A DNA stretch of 64,000 nucleotides from Pseudomonadota bacterium (lineage in GTDB: Bacteria; Pseudomonadota; Gammaproteobacteria; Burkholderiales; Methylophilaceae), in NCBI GenBank assembly GCA_020053735.1, contig JAGVMP010000019.1, positions 124,001-188,000 of the forward strand. The letters run 5' to 3'. Below, in pieces: positions 26,601 through 35,385 of the stretch (its first letter is position 1; each line of letters begins with the position of its first letter). Position numbers and translations under genes: made by a program. Under the pieces are notes generated by a model that was given only the letters and a program-made list of their open reading frames with translations, did no database searches and had not been told where the DNA came from.

Positions 26601-28280
26601 ATGTACAAGTACGATGCAATAGATCAAAAAATTGTTGATGAACGAGTTACACAATATCGTGACCAAACTCGCCGTTATTTGGCAGGTGAGTTAAGCGAGG
26701 ACGAATTTCGCCCATTGCGCCTGCAAAATGGTTTGTATATTCAACGCCATGCACCGATGCTACGTATCGCCGTGCCTTACGGCATGCTGTCTAGTAAACA
26801 ATTGCGCAAGCTTGGCGATATTGCCAAGAAATATGACAAAGACTATGGTCACTTTTCTACCCGTCAAAACTTGCAACTTAACTGGCCAAAACTAGAAGAT
26901 ACGCCAGACATTTTGGCCGAATTGGCCACGGTGGAGATGCACGCCATTCAAACCTCGGGCAACTGCATTCGCAACATTACTACCGACCAGTTTGCTGGCA
27001 TTGCACCGGATGAAATTATTGATCCACGGGCCATGGCCGAAATCATGCGCCAATGGAGCACGTTTCACCCAGAGTTTGCGTTGCTTCCACGCAAATTTAA
27101 AATTGCCGTCTCTGGTACTAAAGATGACCGTGCCGTTGTACAGGCACATGATATTGGTATGGAGTTTTATAAAGATGCCGCTGGCAAACTGGCCATTAAA
27201 GTATGGGTGGGCGGAGGCTTAGGTCGCACGCCAATATTGGGCTCTGTGATACGCGAGCATTTAGAATGGCAACACGCCCTCACCTATTGCGAAGCGATTA
27301 TTCGCGTGTATAACTTGCACGGTCGCCGCGACAATATTTATAAAGCACGCATTAAAATTCTGGTGAAAGCACTCGGTATTGAGGAATTTAAGCGCCAAGT
27401 GGAAGCCGAATGGGCGCATTTAAAAGACGCGCCGAACACCATTACTGAGGCCGAATTGGCGCGCGTGAGCACCTATTTTGGTGTGTTTGATTATGCGAAA
27501 TTGCCCGCATATGATGCCAGCTTTGATGCAACTGTGGCGAGTAATCCCGCATTTGCGGCGTGGGTTAAACGCTGCACGCATGCACACAAAATACCCGGTT
27601 ATCGTGCCGTGACTTTGTCTTTAAAACCGCATGGCAAAGCGCCCGGCGATGCAACTTCTGCACAAATGCACACAGTGGCAGACTTGGCTGAAGCTTATAG
27701 CTTTGGTGAGTTGCGCGTCTCGCATGAACAAAATTTAATTTTGGCCGATGTAAAGCTCAGCGATTTATTTGCCGTATGGGAAAAAGCCCGTGCTAATGGC
27801 TTAGCAACGCCGAATATCGGACTACTCACCGATATTATTTGCTGCCCCGGTGGCGATTTCTGCAGCTTGGCCAATGCCAAAAGCATCCCGATTGCCGAGG
27901 CGATTCAAATGCAGTTTGATAATTTAGACTACTTGCATGACATTGGCGATATTGAGCTGAATATTTCTGGTTGTATGAATGCTTGTGGCCACCACCATGT
28001 GGGGCATATTGGTATTTTGGGTGTAGATAAAGATGGCTCAGAATGGTATCAAGTCTCTATTGGCGGCAAGCAAGGTAATGATGCCAGTATTGGTGCGGTG
28101 ATTGGGCCATCATTCAGTGCAGAAGAAATGCCACAAGTGGTGCAGAAACTAATTGATGTGTATGTAAAAGAGCGTACGCCTGAAGAGCGTTTTATCGACA
28201 CAGTGCGCCGCTTGGGCATAGCACCGTTTAAAGCGCACGTATATGCTAGAGACCCTGCTAAAGAAAGTGCTACAGCATGA
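26601..28280 (+). CDS. cysI: assimilatory sulfite reductase hemoprotein (beta) subunit
   Basis: It reduces sulfite to sulfide with six electrons using siroheme and a [4Fe-4S] cluster. The 559 residues include the duplicated nitrite/sulfite reductase ferredoxin-like and catalytic domains (PLRLQNGLYIQRHAPMLRIA, FSTRQNLQLNWPKLED, TSGNCIRNITTDQFAG). The cluster ligands are Cys415, Cys421, Cys458 and Cys462 in CCPGGDFC and GCMNACGHHH. AAGGA precedes the ATG. No flavoprotein cysJ is nearby, so the electron donor is unclear; a ferredoxin gene lies at the end of the operon. Confidence 0.92.
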   Translation: MYKYDAIDQKIVDERVTQYRDQTRRYLAGELSEDEFRPLRLQNGLYIQRHAPMLRIAVPYGMLSSKQLRKLGDIAKKYDKDYGHFSTRQNLQLNWPKLEDTPDILAELATVEMHAIQTSGNCIRNITTDQFAGIAPDEIIDPRAMAEIMRQWSTFHPEFALLPRKFKIAVSGTKDDRAVVQAHDIGMEFYKDAAGKLAIKVWVGGGLGRTPILGSVIREHLEWQHALTYCEAIIRVYNLHGRRDNIYKARIKILVKALGIEEFKRQVEAEWAHLKDAPNTITEAELARVSTYFGVFDYAKLPAYDASFDATVASNPAFAAWVKRCTHAHKIPGYRAVTLSLKPHGKAPGDATSAQMHTVADLAEAYSFGELRVSHEQNLILADVKLSDLFAVWEKARANGLATPNIGLLTDIICCPGGDFCSLANAKSIPIAEAIQMQFDNLDYLHDIGDIELNISGCMNACGHHHVGHIGILGVDKDGSEWYQVSIGGKQGNDASIGAVIGPSFSAEEMPQVVQKLIDVYVKERTPEERFIDTVRRLGIAPFKAHVYARDPAKESATA

Positions 28281-28897
28281 GTAACTTAATTAAATTTGAT
28301 ATTGAAAACAAAAAAGCTAGCGTGGTAGAGAACGAGTGGCAATGTGTAGAACTACCTCCCAGCGAAGTAGCTGAACGCGTGCAGGCGGGCAAAGTGGTAC
28401 TGTTTAAGCTCACGGGTGAAAATACAGTCACTGAAGCGCAAATTGCTAACACTGTTATCCCCGCTACTGGCAAAGTGATTGTGCCGTTAAGTGTTTATGC
28501 GGCAAAAAAAGACGCCCTTGCAGAGCGCATGGATGCTAGCGCTTTGGGCATATGGTTGGATACGCATGAAACACTGGAAAGTTTGATTGCGCAATTTGAC
28601 GATATTAATAGGTTGCCCATCATCGCGATTCATGTAGCGCGTTTTGCCGATGGCAGAATCTTCTCGCTTGGCACCTTGCTACGCACGCGCTATGGCTACA
28701 AAAATGAGCTGCGCGCATTTGGTGACGTGCTTAGAGACCAATTGTTTTTTCTAAAACGTAGCGGCTTTACTAGCTTTTTGATTCGTGCAGACCGCAGTGC
28801 CGATGAGGCCTTAGCTAGCTTAAATGATTTCAGCGCACCTTATCAAGGTGCAGTGGACGAGCCAAAACCCGTTTTTCAGCGTTACAACCGAGCTTAA
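28277..28897 (+). CDS. DUF934 protein of the sulfate-assimilation operon
   Basis: The 206 residues match the DUF934 family, which is almost always encoded next to cysI in proteobacteria. Visible conserved parts are IGVWLD-like GIWLDTHETLESL, LPIIAIHVARFADGRIFSLG and TRYGYKNELRAFGDVLRDQL. The gene overlaps cysI by 4 bp (ATGA) and cysH by TAATG, so it is translationally coupled on both sides. The molecular role is not known; a link to sulfite reductase assembly or electron supply is suggested only by context. Confidence 0.88.
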   Translation: MSNLIKFDIENKKASVVENEWQCVELPPSEVAERVQAGKVVLFKLTGENTVTEAQIANTVIPATGKVIVPLSVYAAKKDALAERMDASALGIWLDTHETLESLIAQFDDINRLPIIAIHVARFADGRIFSLGTLLRTRYGYKNELRAFGDVLRDQLFFLKRSGFTSFLIRADRSADEALASLNDFSAPYQGAVDEPKPVFQRYNRA

Positions 28898-29685
28898 TGA
28901 TGTCTGGAGAAGTTTCATTTTTAAAGTCTATATCGGACAACCAGGCCAGCAACCCAGCCACCAGCCCATCTTTAACGGATGCACTAGTTGCAACGGTGAA
29001 CACTAAAGTCGAGGCTGTGCTTGCCTTACTTAAAAATGCGACTGTTGAATTTAAATCAGCCGAGCTAGCTAACATGTCATTTGCCAATAGCTTTGGTGCA
29101 GAAGACATGGTACTCACCGATATTATTCTTAAAAACCAACTGCCGATTGAGATTTTCTTGCTGGATACTGGTCGTTTACCAACCGAAACCTATGACTTGA
29201 TGGCAGAAACCGAAGCGCACTATCACACCAAGCTCAATATATACTTTCCACAGGCTAGCATGGTTGAGTTTTATGTTAAAAATCATGGAATTAATGCTTT
29301 TTATGAAAGTATCACATTAAGAAAAGATTGCTGCCATATGCGTAAAGTCGAGCCGTTACAACGCGCATTAAAAGGCAAAGCGGCTTGGGTAACTGGCATG
29401 CGTGCAGCACAAGCCACTACTCGAAGTAGCTTGCCTGTGCGTGAGTTTGACGAAGGTAACCAACTCGAGAAATTTAACCCACTGTCGGATTGGACCGAGC
29501 AAGAAGTATGGGCATACATTCGGTTGCATCAGGTGCCATACAATGCCTTGCATGACCAATTTTATCCGAGTATTGGTTGTGCGCCCTGCACGCGTGCGAT
29601 TGCCATGGGTGAAGATGTGCGTGCTGGCCGCTGGTGGTGGGAAGACCCAACAAGCAAAGAATGCGGTTTGCACGTAAAGAAATAA
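28897..29685 (+). CDS. cysH: adenylyl-sulfate (APS) reductase, CysH family
   Basis: It reduces activated sulfate to sulfite using thioredoxin. The 262 residues include the PAPS reductase fold and five diagnostic cysteines: Cys145-Cys146 (KDCCHMRK), Cys228 and Cys231 (GCAPCTRA) and the catalytic Cys256 in KECGLH. The paired CC and CxxC motifs bind a [4Fe-4S] cluster and mark the APS-reducing type rather than the PAPS-only enterobacterial type. This fits the absence of an APS kinase (cysC) nearby. The first ~45 residues are a poorly conserved extension. Confidence 0.92.
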   Translation: MMSGEVSFLKSISDNQASNPATSPSLTDALVATVNTKVEAVLALLKNATVEFKSAELANMSFANSFGAEDMVLTDIILKNQLPIEIFLLDTGRLPTETYDLMAETEAHYHTKLNIYFPQASMVEFYVKNHGINAFYESITLRKDCCHMRKVEPLQRALKGKAAWVTGMRAAQATTRSSLPVREFDEGNQLEKFNPLSDWTEQEVWAYIRLHQVPYNALHDQFYPSIGCAPCTRAIAMGEDVRAGRWWWEDPTSKECGLHVKK

Positions 29686-29755
29686 GTTAAGACAAAAATA
29701 AACCAAGAAATAATCATTAGAATTTAAACTACTTACCATCAAAGCAGTACAACAC

Positions 29756-30697
29756 ATGACAACAAAGCAAACGAAACACCAACCCCTGTCGCACCTCGAT
29801 TGGTTAGAAGCAGAAGCCATTCACATTCTGCGTGAAGTAGCTGGTCAATGCAGCAATCCTGTATTGCTATTTTCTGGCGGTAAAGATTCGCTCTGTATTT
29901 TACGCTTGGCAGAAAAAGCCTTCCGTCCTGGCCGTTTCCCCTTCCCGCTCATGCATATTGATACTGGCCACAACTACCAAGAAGTGATTGATTTTCGTGA
30001 TCAACGCGCCGCTGAATTAGATGAGCGCTTGATTGTGCGTAGCGTTGAGGACTCAATGAAGCGCGGCACTGTGGTATTGAAATCCCTTGACGAGCCACGC
30101 AATAAGCACCAATCTGTCACGCTACTTGAGGCGATTGAAGAACATGGCTTTGATTGCTGTATAGGCGGCGCGCGCCGTGATGAAGAAAAAGCCCGTGCTA
30201 AAGAGCGCATCATGAGTTTCCGCGATGAGTTTGGTCAATGGGATCCAAAAAATCAACGTCCAGAACTATGGAATTTGTACAATGCACGCAGTCACAAAGG
30301 TGAAAATATTCGCGCCTTTCCAATATCCAATTGGACTGAAATGGACGTGTGGCAATACATCGAACGCGAAAAATTAGAATTACCCAGTATTTATTTTGCA
30401 CATCAACGTGATGTGGTGATGCGGGGTGGTGCAATTGTGCCCATCAACGTGCCTCTGATGAATGGAGAGGTGATTATGCAACCTAAAAATGGCGAAGAAG
30501 TGATTAATATGCAGGTGCGATTTAGAACGGTGGGCGATATTACCTGCACTGCCCCCGTAATTTCAGATGCGGATAATGTCAGTAAAATCGTGCTGGAAAC
30601 CGCCACCACGACAATTACTGAGCGTGGCGCAACGCGCTTGGATGACCAAACCTCTGACGCTTCGATGGAACAACGCAAGAAAGAGGGTTATTTCTAA
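29756..30697 (+). CDS. cysD: sulfate adenylyltransferase subunit 2
   Basis: CysD is the ATP-pyrophosphatase-type catalytic subunit that forms APS from sulfate and ATP. The 313 residues contain SGGKDS (residues 40-45), FPLMHIDTGHNYQEVIDFRD, CIGGARRDEEKARAKERI and the C-terminal RKKEGYF. It works as a complex with CysN, whose gene overlaps it by TAATG. A 70-bp spacer separates it from cysH, with no obvious ribosome site just before the ATG. Confidence 0.95.
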   Translation: MTTKQTKHQPLSHLDWLEAEAIHILREVAGQCSNPVLLFSGGKDSLCILRLAEKAFRPGRFPFPLMHIDTGHNYQEVIDFRDQRAAELDERLIVRSVEDSMKRGTVVLKSLDEPRNKHQSVTLLEAIEEHGFDCCIGGARRDEEKARAKERIMSFRDEFGQWDPKNQRPELWNLYNARSHKGENIRAFPISNWTEMDVWQYIEREKLELPSIYFAHQRDVVMRGGAIVPINVPLMNGEVIMQPKNGEEVINMQVRFRTVGDITCTAPVISDADNVSKIVLETATTTITERGATRLDDQTSDASMEQRKKEGYF

Positions 30698-31977
30698 TGA
30701 GCAGCAATATGCAACACAACGACTCACTTTTACGCTTTATGACTTGCGGTAGCGTCGATGACGGCAAAAGTACGCTTATTGGTCGTCTGCTGTTTGATAC
30801 CAAGACGATTTTAGCTGACACACTGACACAAATATCTAACACGTCGAAAAAGCGTGGCATGGAAGCCGTTGATCTATCACTACTGACCGATGGCCTGCAA
30901 GCCGAGCGCGAACAAGGCATTACCATTGATGTCGCCTATCGTTATTTCTCGACAGGCACGCGCAAGTACATCATCGCGGATGCGCCTGGGCACGAGCAAT
31001 ATACACGCAACATGGTCACAGCAGCCTCAACCGCAAACCTAGCGATTATTTTAATTGATGCGCGCCGTGGTGTGCTGACACAAACGCGCCGCCACAGCTA
31101 TTTAGCGCATTTAGTAGGCATTCAGCACATCATAGTGGCTGTCAATAAAATGGATTTGGTGAATTATGACCATGCTATTTACGATAAAATTTGTGCCGAT
31201 TATTTAGCATTTGCAAATGAAATCGGCTTTGCACAAGCACGTGACATTCGCTTTATTCCGATGTCTGCGCTCAATGGCGATATGCTGGTTGACCGTTTAG
31301 ATGCCATGCCTTGGTACAGCGGAAAAACGCTGTTAGAGATGTTAGAAGCCGCACCAGCCGCCGATGTAGAAGTGGATGCAGAGTTCCGCTTCCCAGTGCA
31401 GTATGTGTGCCGCCCGCATGCCAGTGCCGACGCTGATTTACACGATTTTAGAGGCTTTATGGGACGTATAGAAAGTGGCGATATTGCAGTAGGCGATGCG
31501 GTCACGGTGCTACCGAACGGTTATCAATCTAAAGTTAAAGCCATCCAAATTGGTGACTTGCAATTGCAAAGTGCACAAACTGAACAAAGTGTGACGCTAT
31601 TGCTGGAAGACGAAATCGACACCTCACGCGGCGATATGATTGTAAAATCAAGCAGCCATGTGGCGCCAGTTAAACAGATTGAAGCCCATGTTTGCTGGCT
31701 TTCAGAGACGCCGCTATCCCCTGCCCGCACCTATGTGATTCGTCATACCACGCGCGAATCAAAAGCCAAAGTAGGTACTATTAGTTATAGAGTGGATGTG
31801 AATACCTTAGAACAGCAAGCGACCACCGAGCTGAAAATGAATGACATCGCGCGCATCACATTCAAGCTGGCGCAGCCATTAATGGTAGATAGCTATAGCA
31901 AAAATCGCGCAACGGGTGCATTTATTGTCATTGACGAGTCAACAAATAATACCGTTGGCGCAGGCATGATTGTATGA
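30697..31977 (+). CDS. cysN: sulfate adenylyltransferase subunit 1 (GTPase)
   Basis: This elongation-factor-like GTPase couples GTP hydrolysis to APS synthesis by CysD. The 426 residues show the G motifs GSVDDGKSTLIGRLL, DAPGHEQYTRNMVTAAS and VNKMDLVNY, then two beta-barrel domains. There is no fused C-terminal APS kinase, so it is CysN rather than CysNC. With an APS-type CysH, the pathway sulfate-APS-sulfite-sulfide is complete in this operon. Confidence 0.95.
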   Translation: MSSNMQHNDSLLRFMTCGSVDDGKSTLIGRLLFDTKTILADTLTQISNTSKKRGMEAVDLSLLTDGLQAEREQGITIDVAYRYFSTGTRKYIIADAPGHEQYTRNMVTAASTANLAIILIDARRGVLTQTRRHSYLAHLVGIQHIIVAVNKMDLVNYDHAIYDKICADYLAFANEIGFAQARDIRFIPMSALNGDMLVDRLDAMPWYSGKTLLEMLEAAPAADVEVDAEFRFPVQYVCRPHASADADLHDFRGFMGRIESGDIAVGDAVTVLPNGYQSKVKAIQIGDLQLQSAQTEQSVTLLLEDEIDTSRGDMIVKSSSHVAPVKQIEAHVCWLSETPLSPARTYVIRHTTRESKAKVGTISYRVDVNTLEQQATTELKMNDIARITFKLAQPLMVDSYSKNRATGAFIVIDESTNNTVGAGMIV

Positions 31978-31988
31978 TTTCCCACGCC

Positions 31989-32090
31989 GTCATTCTGAGC
32001 GTAGCGAAGAATCCAGCACTTAACATGCATTAAACTTGGTACGCCAAAAACTGGATTCTTCACCCAAGTAAATCTTGGGTTCAGAATGAC
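31989..32090. repeat. 102-bp palindromic element between cysN and the ferredoxin gene
   Basis: The ends GTCATTCTGA and TCAGAATGAC are inverted repeats, and an inner pair GAAGAATCCAG / CTGGATTCTTC extends the stem. It is the type of short palindromic dispersed element that carries GTCATT...AATGAC ends, like the others listed at 35268, 36629 and 36733, but with a different inner sequence. It could form a strong RNA stem after cysN. Confidence 0.75.
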
Positions 32091-32167
32091 GATAGAGAAT
32101 TTAACAAACTGTAATGAATTTCAAATAAAATAACGTATTGGCTTTTAAGCTGTAAAAGGAAATAAAA

Positions 32168-32491
32168 ATGACTTATGTCGTGACCGAAAACTGCATTCAA
32201 TGCAAATTTACTGATTGTGTGGATGTCTGCCCTGTCGATTGCTTTGTAGAAGGCCCTAACTTTTTGGCCATCAACCCAGATGAGTGTATTGATTGCACAT
32301 TATGTGTGGCTGAATGCCCCGCTGAAGCGATTTTTGCTGAGGATGATGTGCCAGCAGACCAGCAACAGTTTATCGCGTTAAACGCACGCCTAGCTAAAAT
32401 ATGGCCAGTGATTACCTCGCGCAAACCTGGGTTAGAAGATGCAGATGCCATGAATGGCGTACCAGGCAAGCTAGAACTACTCATCGAATAG
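32168..32491 (+). CDS. fdxA: 7Fe ferredoxin ([3Fe-4S][4Fe-4S])
   Basis: The 107 residues carry nine cysteines at 9, 12, 17, 21, 25, 40, 43, 46 and 50, in the pattern of FdxA-type ferredoxins with one 3Fe and one 4Fe cluster ([11 protein letters not shown], then [17 protein letters not shown]). The C-terminal ~45 residues are the usual FdxA extension. AAAGGA precedes the ATG and an intrinsic terminator follows. It is a soluble low-potential electron carrier. Closeness to cysI makes it a candidate donor to sulfite reductase; that is inference. Confidence 0.93.
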   Translation: MTYVVTENCIQCKFTDCVDVCPVDCFVEGPNFLAINPDECIDCTLCVAECPAEAIFAEDDVPADQQQFIALNARLAKIWPVITSRKPGLEDADAMNGVPGKLELLIE

Positions 32492-32515
32492 TATTTACTT
32501 AATTGTTTGTACAAT

Positions 32516-32540
32516 AAAAGGAGGCTTTGCCTCCTTTTTT
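32516..32540 (+). terminator. intrinsic terminator after fdxA
   Basis: AAAAGGAGGC-TTT-GCCTCCTTTT followed by more T residues forms a 10-bp stem with a U tract, 25 bp after the ferredoxin stop. Confidence 0.92.
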
Positions 32541-32576
32541 ATTGCCAAAATTAATACGTATGATACTTTAACGCAT

Positions 32577-33170
32577 ATGGAATTGATTTCACAATTAGCG
32601 CTAGCAGGTGGCTTAAGCTGGGCCAGTGGCTTGCGCCTTTACCTGACGGTGTTTGCAGTGGGCTTGCTTGCCAAATTTGGCTATATCGATTTACCTGCCT
32701 CACTCAACATCCTCAGCAACCCCGTGGTGATTGGGGTTTCGGCCGTATTAGCTGCGGTTGAGTTTTTGGCAGATAAAATTCCCTTCGTTGATAGCGCATG
32801 GGATTCGATTCAAACGTTTATCCGCATTCCCGCTGGCGCGCTGCTGGCGATGGGCGCCATGAATAGCAGCGACCCGATGATTGCCACTATCGCTGCGTTG
32901 CTTGGGGGTTCACTCGCAGGCGCCACACACGCCACCAAAGCTGGCAGTCGCGCGCTGATTAACACCTCGCCAGAACCTGTCAGCAACATTGCCGCGTCCT
33001 TTGGCGAGGAAAGCCTATTACTTACTGGCGGCTGGTTAATGTTTGCTCACCCTGCGGTGTTTATTGGCTTGCTGTGTGGATTTGTACTGCTGCTGTTTTG
33101 GTTGCTGCCAAAACTGTGGCGCGGCATAAAATCTGTGCTGGGGAATATCGGAAGAGTGACGCAGGTTTAG
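32577..33170 (+). CDS. DUF4126 membrane protein
   Basis: The 197 residues form four or five hydrophobic segments with Gly/Ala-rich helices (LALAGGLSWASGLRLYLTVF, LLGGSLAGATHATKAGSRAL, FIGLLCGFVLLLFWLLPKLW) typical of the DUF4126 family of small bacterial membrane proteins. The function of the family is unknown. No clear ribosome site precedes the ATG. It stands alone after the fdxA terminator and is followed by copy B of the 39-nt hairpin repeat. Confidence 0.83.
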   Translation: MELISQLALAGGLSWASGLRLYLTVFAVGLLAKFGYIDLPASLNILSNPVVIGVSAVLAAVEFLADKIPFVDSAWDSIQTFIRIPAGALLAMGAMNSSDPMIATIAALLGGSLAGATHATKAGSRALINTSPEPVSNIAASFGEESLLLTGGWLMFAHPAVFIGLLCGFVLLLFWLLPKLWRGIKSVLGNIGRVTQV

Positions 33171-33198
33171 TTTTTAGCCTAAAATAAATCTAAAATAT

Positions 33199-33237
33199 AT
33201 GCTCTGCAACCCACATAGATATTGGCCAGCAGGGCAT
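33199..33237 (+). repeat. 39-nt dispersed hairpin repeat, copy B
   Basis: It starts ATGCTCTGCAA and ends CAGGGCAT, so the 8-base ends can pair with one G-T pair. It lies 29 bp after the DUF4126 stop codon, in the same relation to an upstream plus-strand gene as copies A and C. The middle is the most diverged of the three. Confidence 0.6.
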
Positions 33238-33307
33238 GCGTTTTAAAGAGATTAAGCTCATACAGAGTAATATGCAAGGCTATTGCCCTACGCGGGCCTA
33301 GAGATTG

Positions 33308-33523
33308 TTATCTGACTGCTTCGTAGCCTTTAGATTCCATGCACTTTTCAAACATCTGCATTTGTTCACGATCGGTAGCTTTCTCTAAGCTACGCGCATC
33401 TAGCTCGCATTGGTATTCATCCTTACTGTACTGCTCATTTGAGGCTTTTCCCTGCTTAAATGAGGCCGTTTGTAGCATACAGCCAGATAATAACAGCACA
33501 GTTATTAGGTAAGTTTTAATCAT
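33308..33523 (-). CDS. small predicted lipoprotein
   Basis: The 71 residues start with a short signal peptide (MIKTYLITVLLLSGC) ending in the lipobox LLSGC, so Cys15 would be the lipidated residue. The rest is charged and contains two Cys (YQCELD and FEKCMESKGYE). It resembles small uncharacterised proteobacterial lipoproteins with an MFEKCMxxxGY-like ending. It is convergent with the DUF4126 gene. The gap to the next gene (33524-33706) shows nothing recognisable. Confidence 0.65.
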   Translation of the reverse strand: MIKTYLITVLLLSGCMLQTASFKQGKASNEQYSKDEYQCELDARSLEKATDREQMQMFEKCMESKGYEAVR

Positions 33524-33706
33524 GATTCAAAAGTTCTTTCACTAGGTTTCTAATGTCTTAATATGACAACCACAATACCTTAAGTTAAACCAAAAAACAA
33601 TGTCGTGCAACCTTCATGGATACTAGGTTCTAGGCTAAACTCGAGAAGCAGTTCGCCGCAAGAAAAAAATTGAAAAATCATACGGCGCACCGCAAGTAGC
33701 TGCAAC

Positions 33707-33955
33707 CTAAACGGGCTTAGAACTTAGCGACATTGCCTGTTCTAAACTCTTACGGAAGGACACAAAAAAAGAAAGTTCTTGCTCAGATGAGTTGCTTGCT
33801 TCGAGGTGCGCTTGGGCGTATTGTGAGAGCGACTCAAACTCGGAGAGTGCCAAAATCTTCTGTTCATCTGAGGAACTTCGAATGAGAGCGTGAAGAGCCG
33901 CATTCATGAGAGTGACTTGGTGTTTCAATAAACGGATGTCTTGCTCTGTAGACAT
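33707..33955 (-). CDS. hypothetical protein
   Basis: The 82-residue frame encodes a mostly helical, charged, soluble protein with no motif I recognise (RLLKHQVTLMNAALHALIRS, then EFESLSQYAQAHLEASNSSE). AGGG lies at a suitable distance before its ATG, which supports translation. It is downstream of the Bcr/CflA-type gene's region on the same strand, with 63 bp between them. It could be a genuine small gene, but nothing else confirms it. Confidence 0.45.
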   Translation of the reverse strand: MSTEQDIRLLKHQVTLMNAALHALIRSSSDEQKILALSEFESLSQYAQAHLEASNSSEQELSFFVSFRKSLEQAMSLSSKPV

Positions 33956-34018
33956 ATTTATACCCTAATGTAAAATACACACCGACTTGGGCGCATAACA
34001 AAAAATAAATTTGCACAT

Positions 34019-35209
34019 TCAAACTTTATTATATCCCTTCCAAAGCGCTGTCTGCCGAATCATCAGCCAACTTACCAGCCAAATAGCCAACATAGTGCAG
34101 GCCAAACTAAACACACTGCTCCACACCAAGGGCACGATAATGCCTGCAGAAATAGTTGAAAACAGCATTTGCGCAAATGCTTGCCCCGATGCTGCTGTAC
34201 CGCGAATTTTGGGGTGTCTATCCAGCGCAGCCAATGAAATAATCGGCATCACCAAGGCCATGCCGATATTAAACAAGGCAATCGGCAAAATATTGTAAAT
34301 AGGCTCGGCTGGTAGCCAGTAGCAAATGGCAATATTCAGCAAAACAACCGCAAACATCCACGTATAGGCAGCATTTAAGACCTGTTTTGCTGAATACTGG
34401 CCTGCCGCACGCTTAGCCAAATATGACCCCAAAATCATACCGACGACAGTAGGGACAAATAAGTAAGCATATTGCTGCGGATTAAGCCCAAGCAACTTGC
34501 CCAAAAATATCGGGCTGCCCAGCACATAAATAAAAAATGCTGAAAATACCGCAGCCAATGCAATACAAAGTTTGGCAAATTCGGCATCGCCAAATATGGT
34601 TTTGTAACTGGTAAGCACATTTTTTGCAGAAAGCCTGAGTCGTTTTTCTGGCGGCATGGTTTCTGGCAAAAACTTCACTGCTGCCCATAGGCTAATCGCA
34701 GCGTATATCGCCAAAAATATAAAAATACTTTGCCAGCTAAACCCAAGCAAAGCACCACCAATCATGGGCGCCACTGCAGGCGCAATGCCAAATAGCATTT
34801 GAACGGTGGCCATTACTTTTTGAGCAGTTGCACCTTCAAACAGGTCGCGCACCATGGCGCGTGCCACTGTGTTGCCAGCCCCGCCACTAGCGCCTTGCAA
34901 TGCACGAAAGAACCATAAAGTTTCGATATTAGGCGCAAACGCACAGCCAATACTGGCCAGCACAAATATGCCCAGACCCCATTTTATCGTGGCAATGCGG
35001 CCTATCGAATCTGAAATGGCACCATGCCATAGCGTCATAATGGCATAAGGCAACAAGTACACTGCCAAACTTTGCTGAATGTGCACGTCAGATGCCGCCA
35101 AATCAACTCCCATGGCATGAAATGCCGGCAAATAGGTATCGATGGCGAACGGTGCCAATGCGGCCAGCGCAGCTAAAACGTACACTAAAATGTTGGAATG
35201 GGGCTTCAA
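34019..35209 (-). CDS. Bcr/CflA family multidrug efflux MFS transporter
   Basis: The 396 residues form 12 membrane helices. The N-terminal PFAIDTYLPAFHAMGVDL and the helix 4-5 region RALQGASGGAGNTVARAMVR match the Bcr/CflA drug:H+ antiporter group. The apparent start is a TTG at 35209 (then KPHSNILVYVL), because no ATG is available in frame near the conserved N-terminus; no strong ribosome site precedes it. The pump probably exports small drugs such as bicyclomycin or chloramphenicol-like compounds, or sulfonamides; the substrate is not readable. Confidence 0.87.
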   Translation of the reverse strand: MKPHSNILVYVLAALAALAPFAIDTYLPAFHAMGVDLAASDVHIQQSLAVYLLPYAIMTLWHGAISDSIGRIATIKWGLGIFVLASIGCAFAPNIETLWFFRALQGASGGAGNTVARAMVRDLFEGATAQKVMATVQMLFGIAPAVAPMIGGALLGFSWQSIFIFLAIYAAISLWAAVKFLPETMPPEKRLRLSAKNVLTSYKTIFGDAEFAKLCIALAAVFSAFFIYVLGSPIFLGKLLGLNPQQYAYLFVPTVVGMILGSYLAKRAAGQYSAKQVLNAAYTWMFAVVLLNIAICYWLPAEPIYNILPIALFNIGMALVMPIISLAALDRHPKIRGTAASGQAFAQMLFSTISAGIIVPLVWSSVFSLACTMLAIWLVSWLMIRQTALWKGYNKV

Positions 35210-35267
35210 ATGATGTTTTCTGATGGCTAATTAACGATGTATTCTAAACCAAAAATTCAAAAACCTT

Positions 35268-35377
35268 GTCATTCCCGCGTAGGCGGGAATCTAGGCAAGA
35301 TGGCGCTCAAAGTGCATACATACTACAACCAAGCTAAGCGTGAAATTTGTCTGGATTCCCGCCTACGCGGGAATGAC
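35268..35377. repeat. palindromic element with perfect 24-bp inverted ends
   Basis: The 24 bases at 35268-35291 (starting GTCATTCCCGCGTAGGCGGG) are exactly mirrored at 35354-35377. Each arm is itself a small palindrome. It lies between the Bcr/CflA start and the pqqE stop and belongs to the common GTCATTCCCGC family of bacterial palindromic repeats. It could act as a transcription-stop stem at the end of the pqq operon. Confidence 0.88.
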
Positions 35378-35385
35378 GGACTAGA

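Noticed and set aside
26355-26666. 103-codon minus-strand frame between the TauE gene and cysI
   Set aside because: It overlaps the cysI start and the structured leader and encodes a Cys/Leu/Tyr-rich stretch without any family pattern.
32041-32090. Stem after cysN as an intrinsic terminator
   Set aside because: The palindrome lacks a T tract and matches a dispersed repeat type, so I list it as a repeat only.
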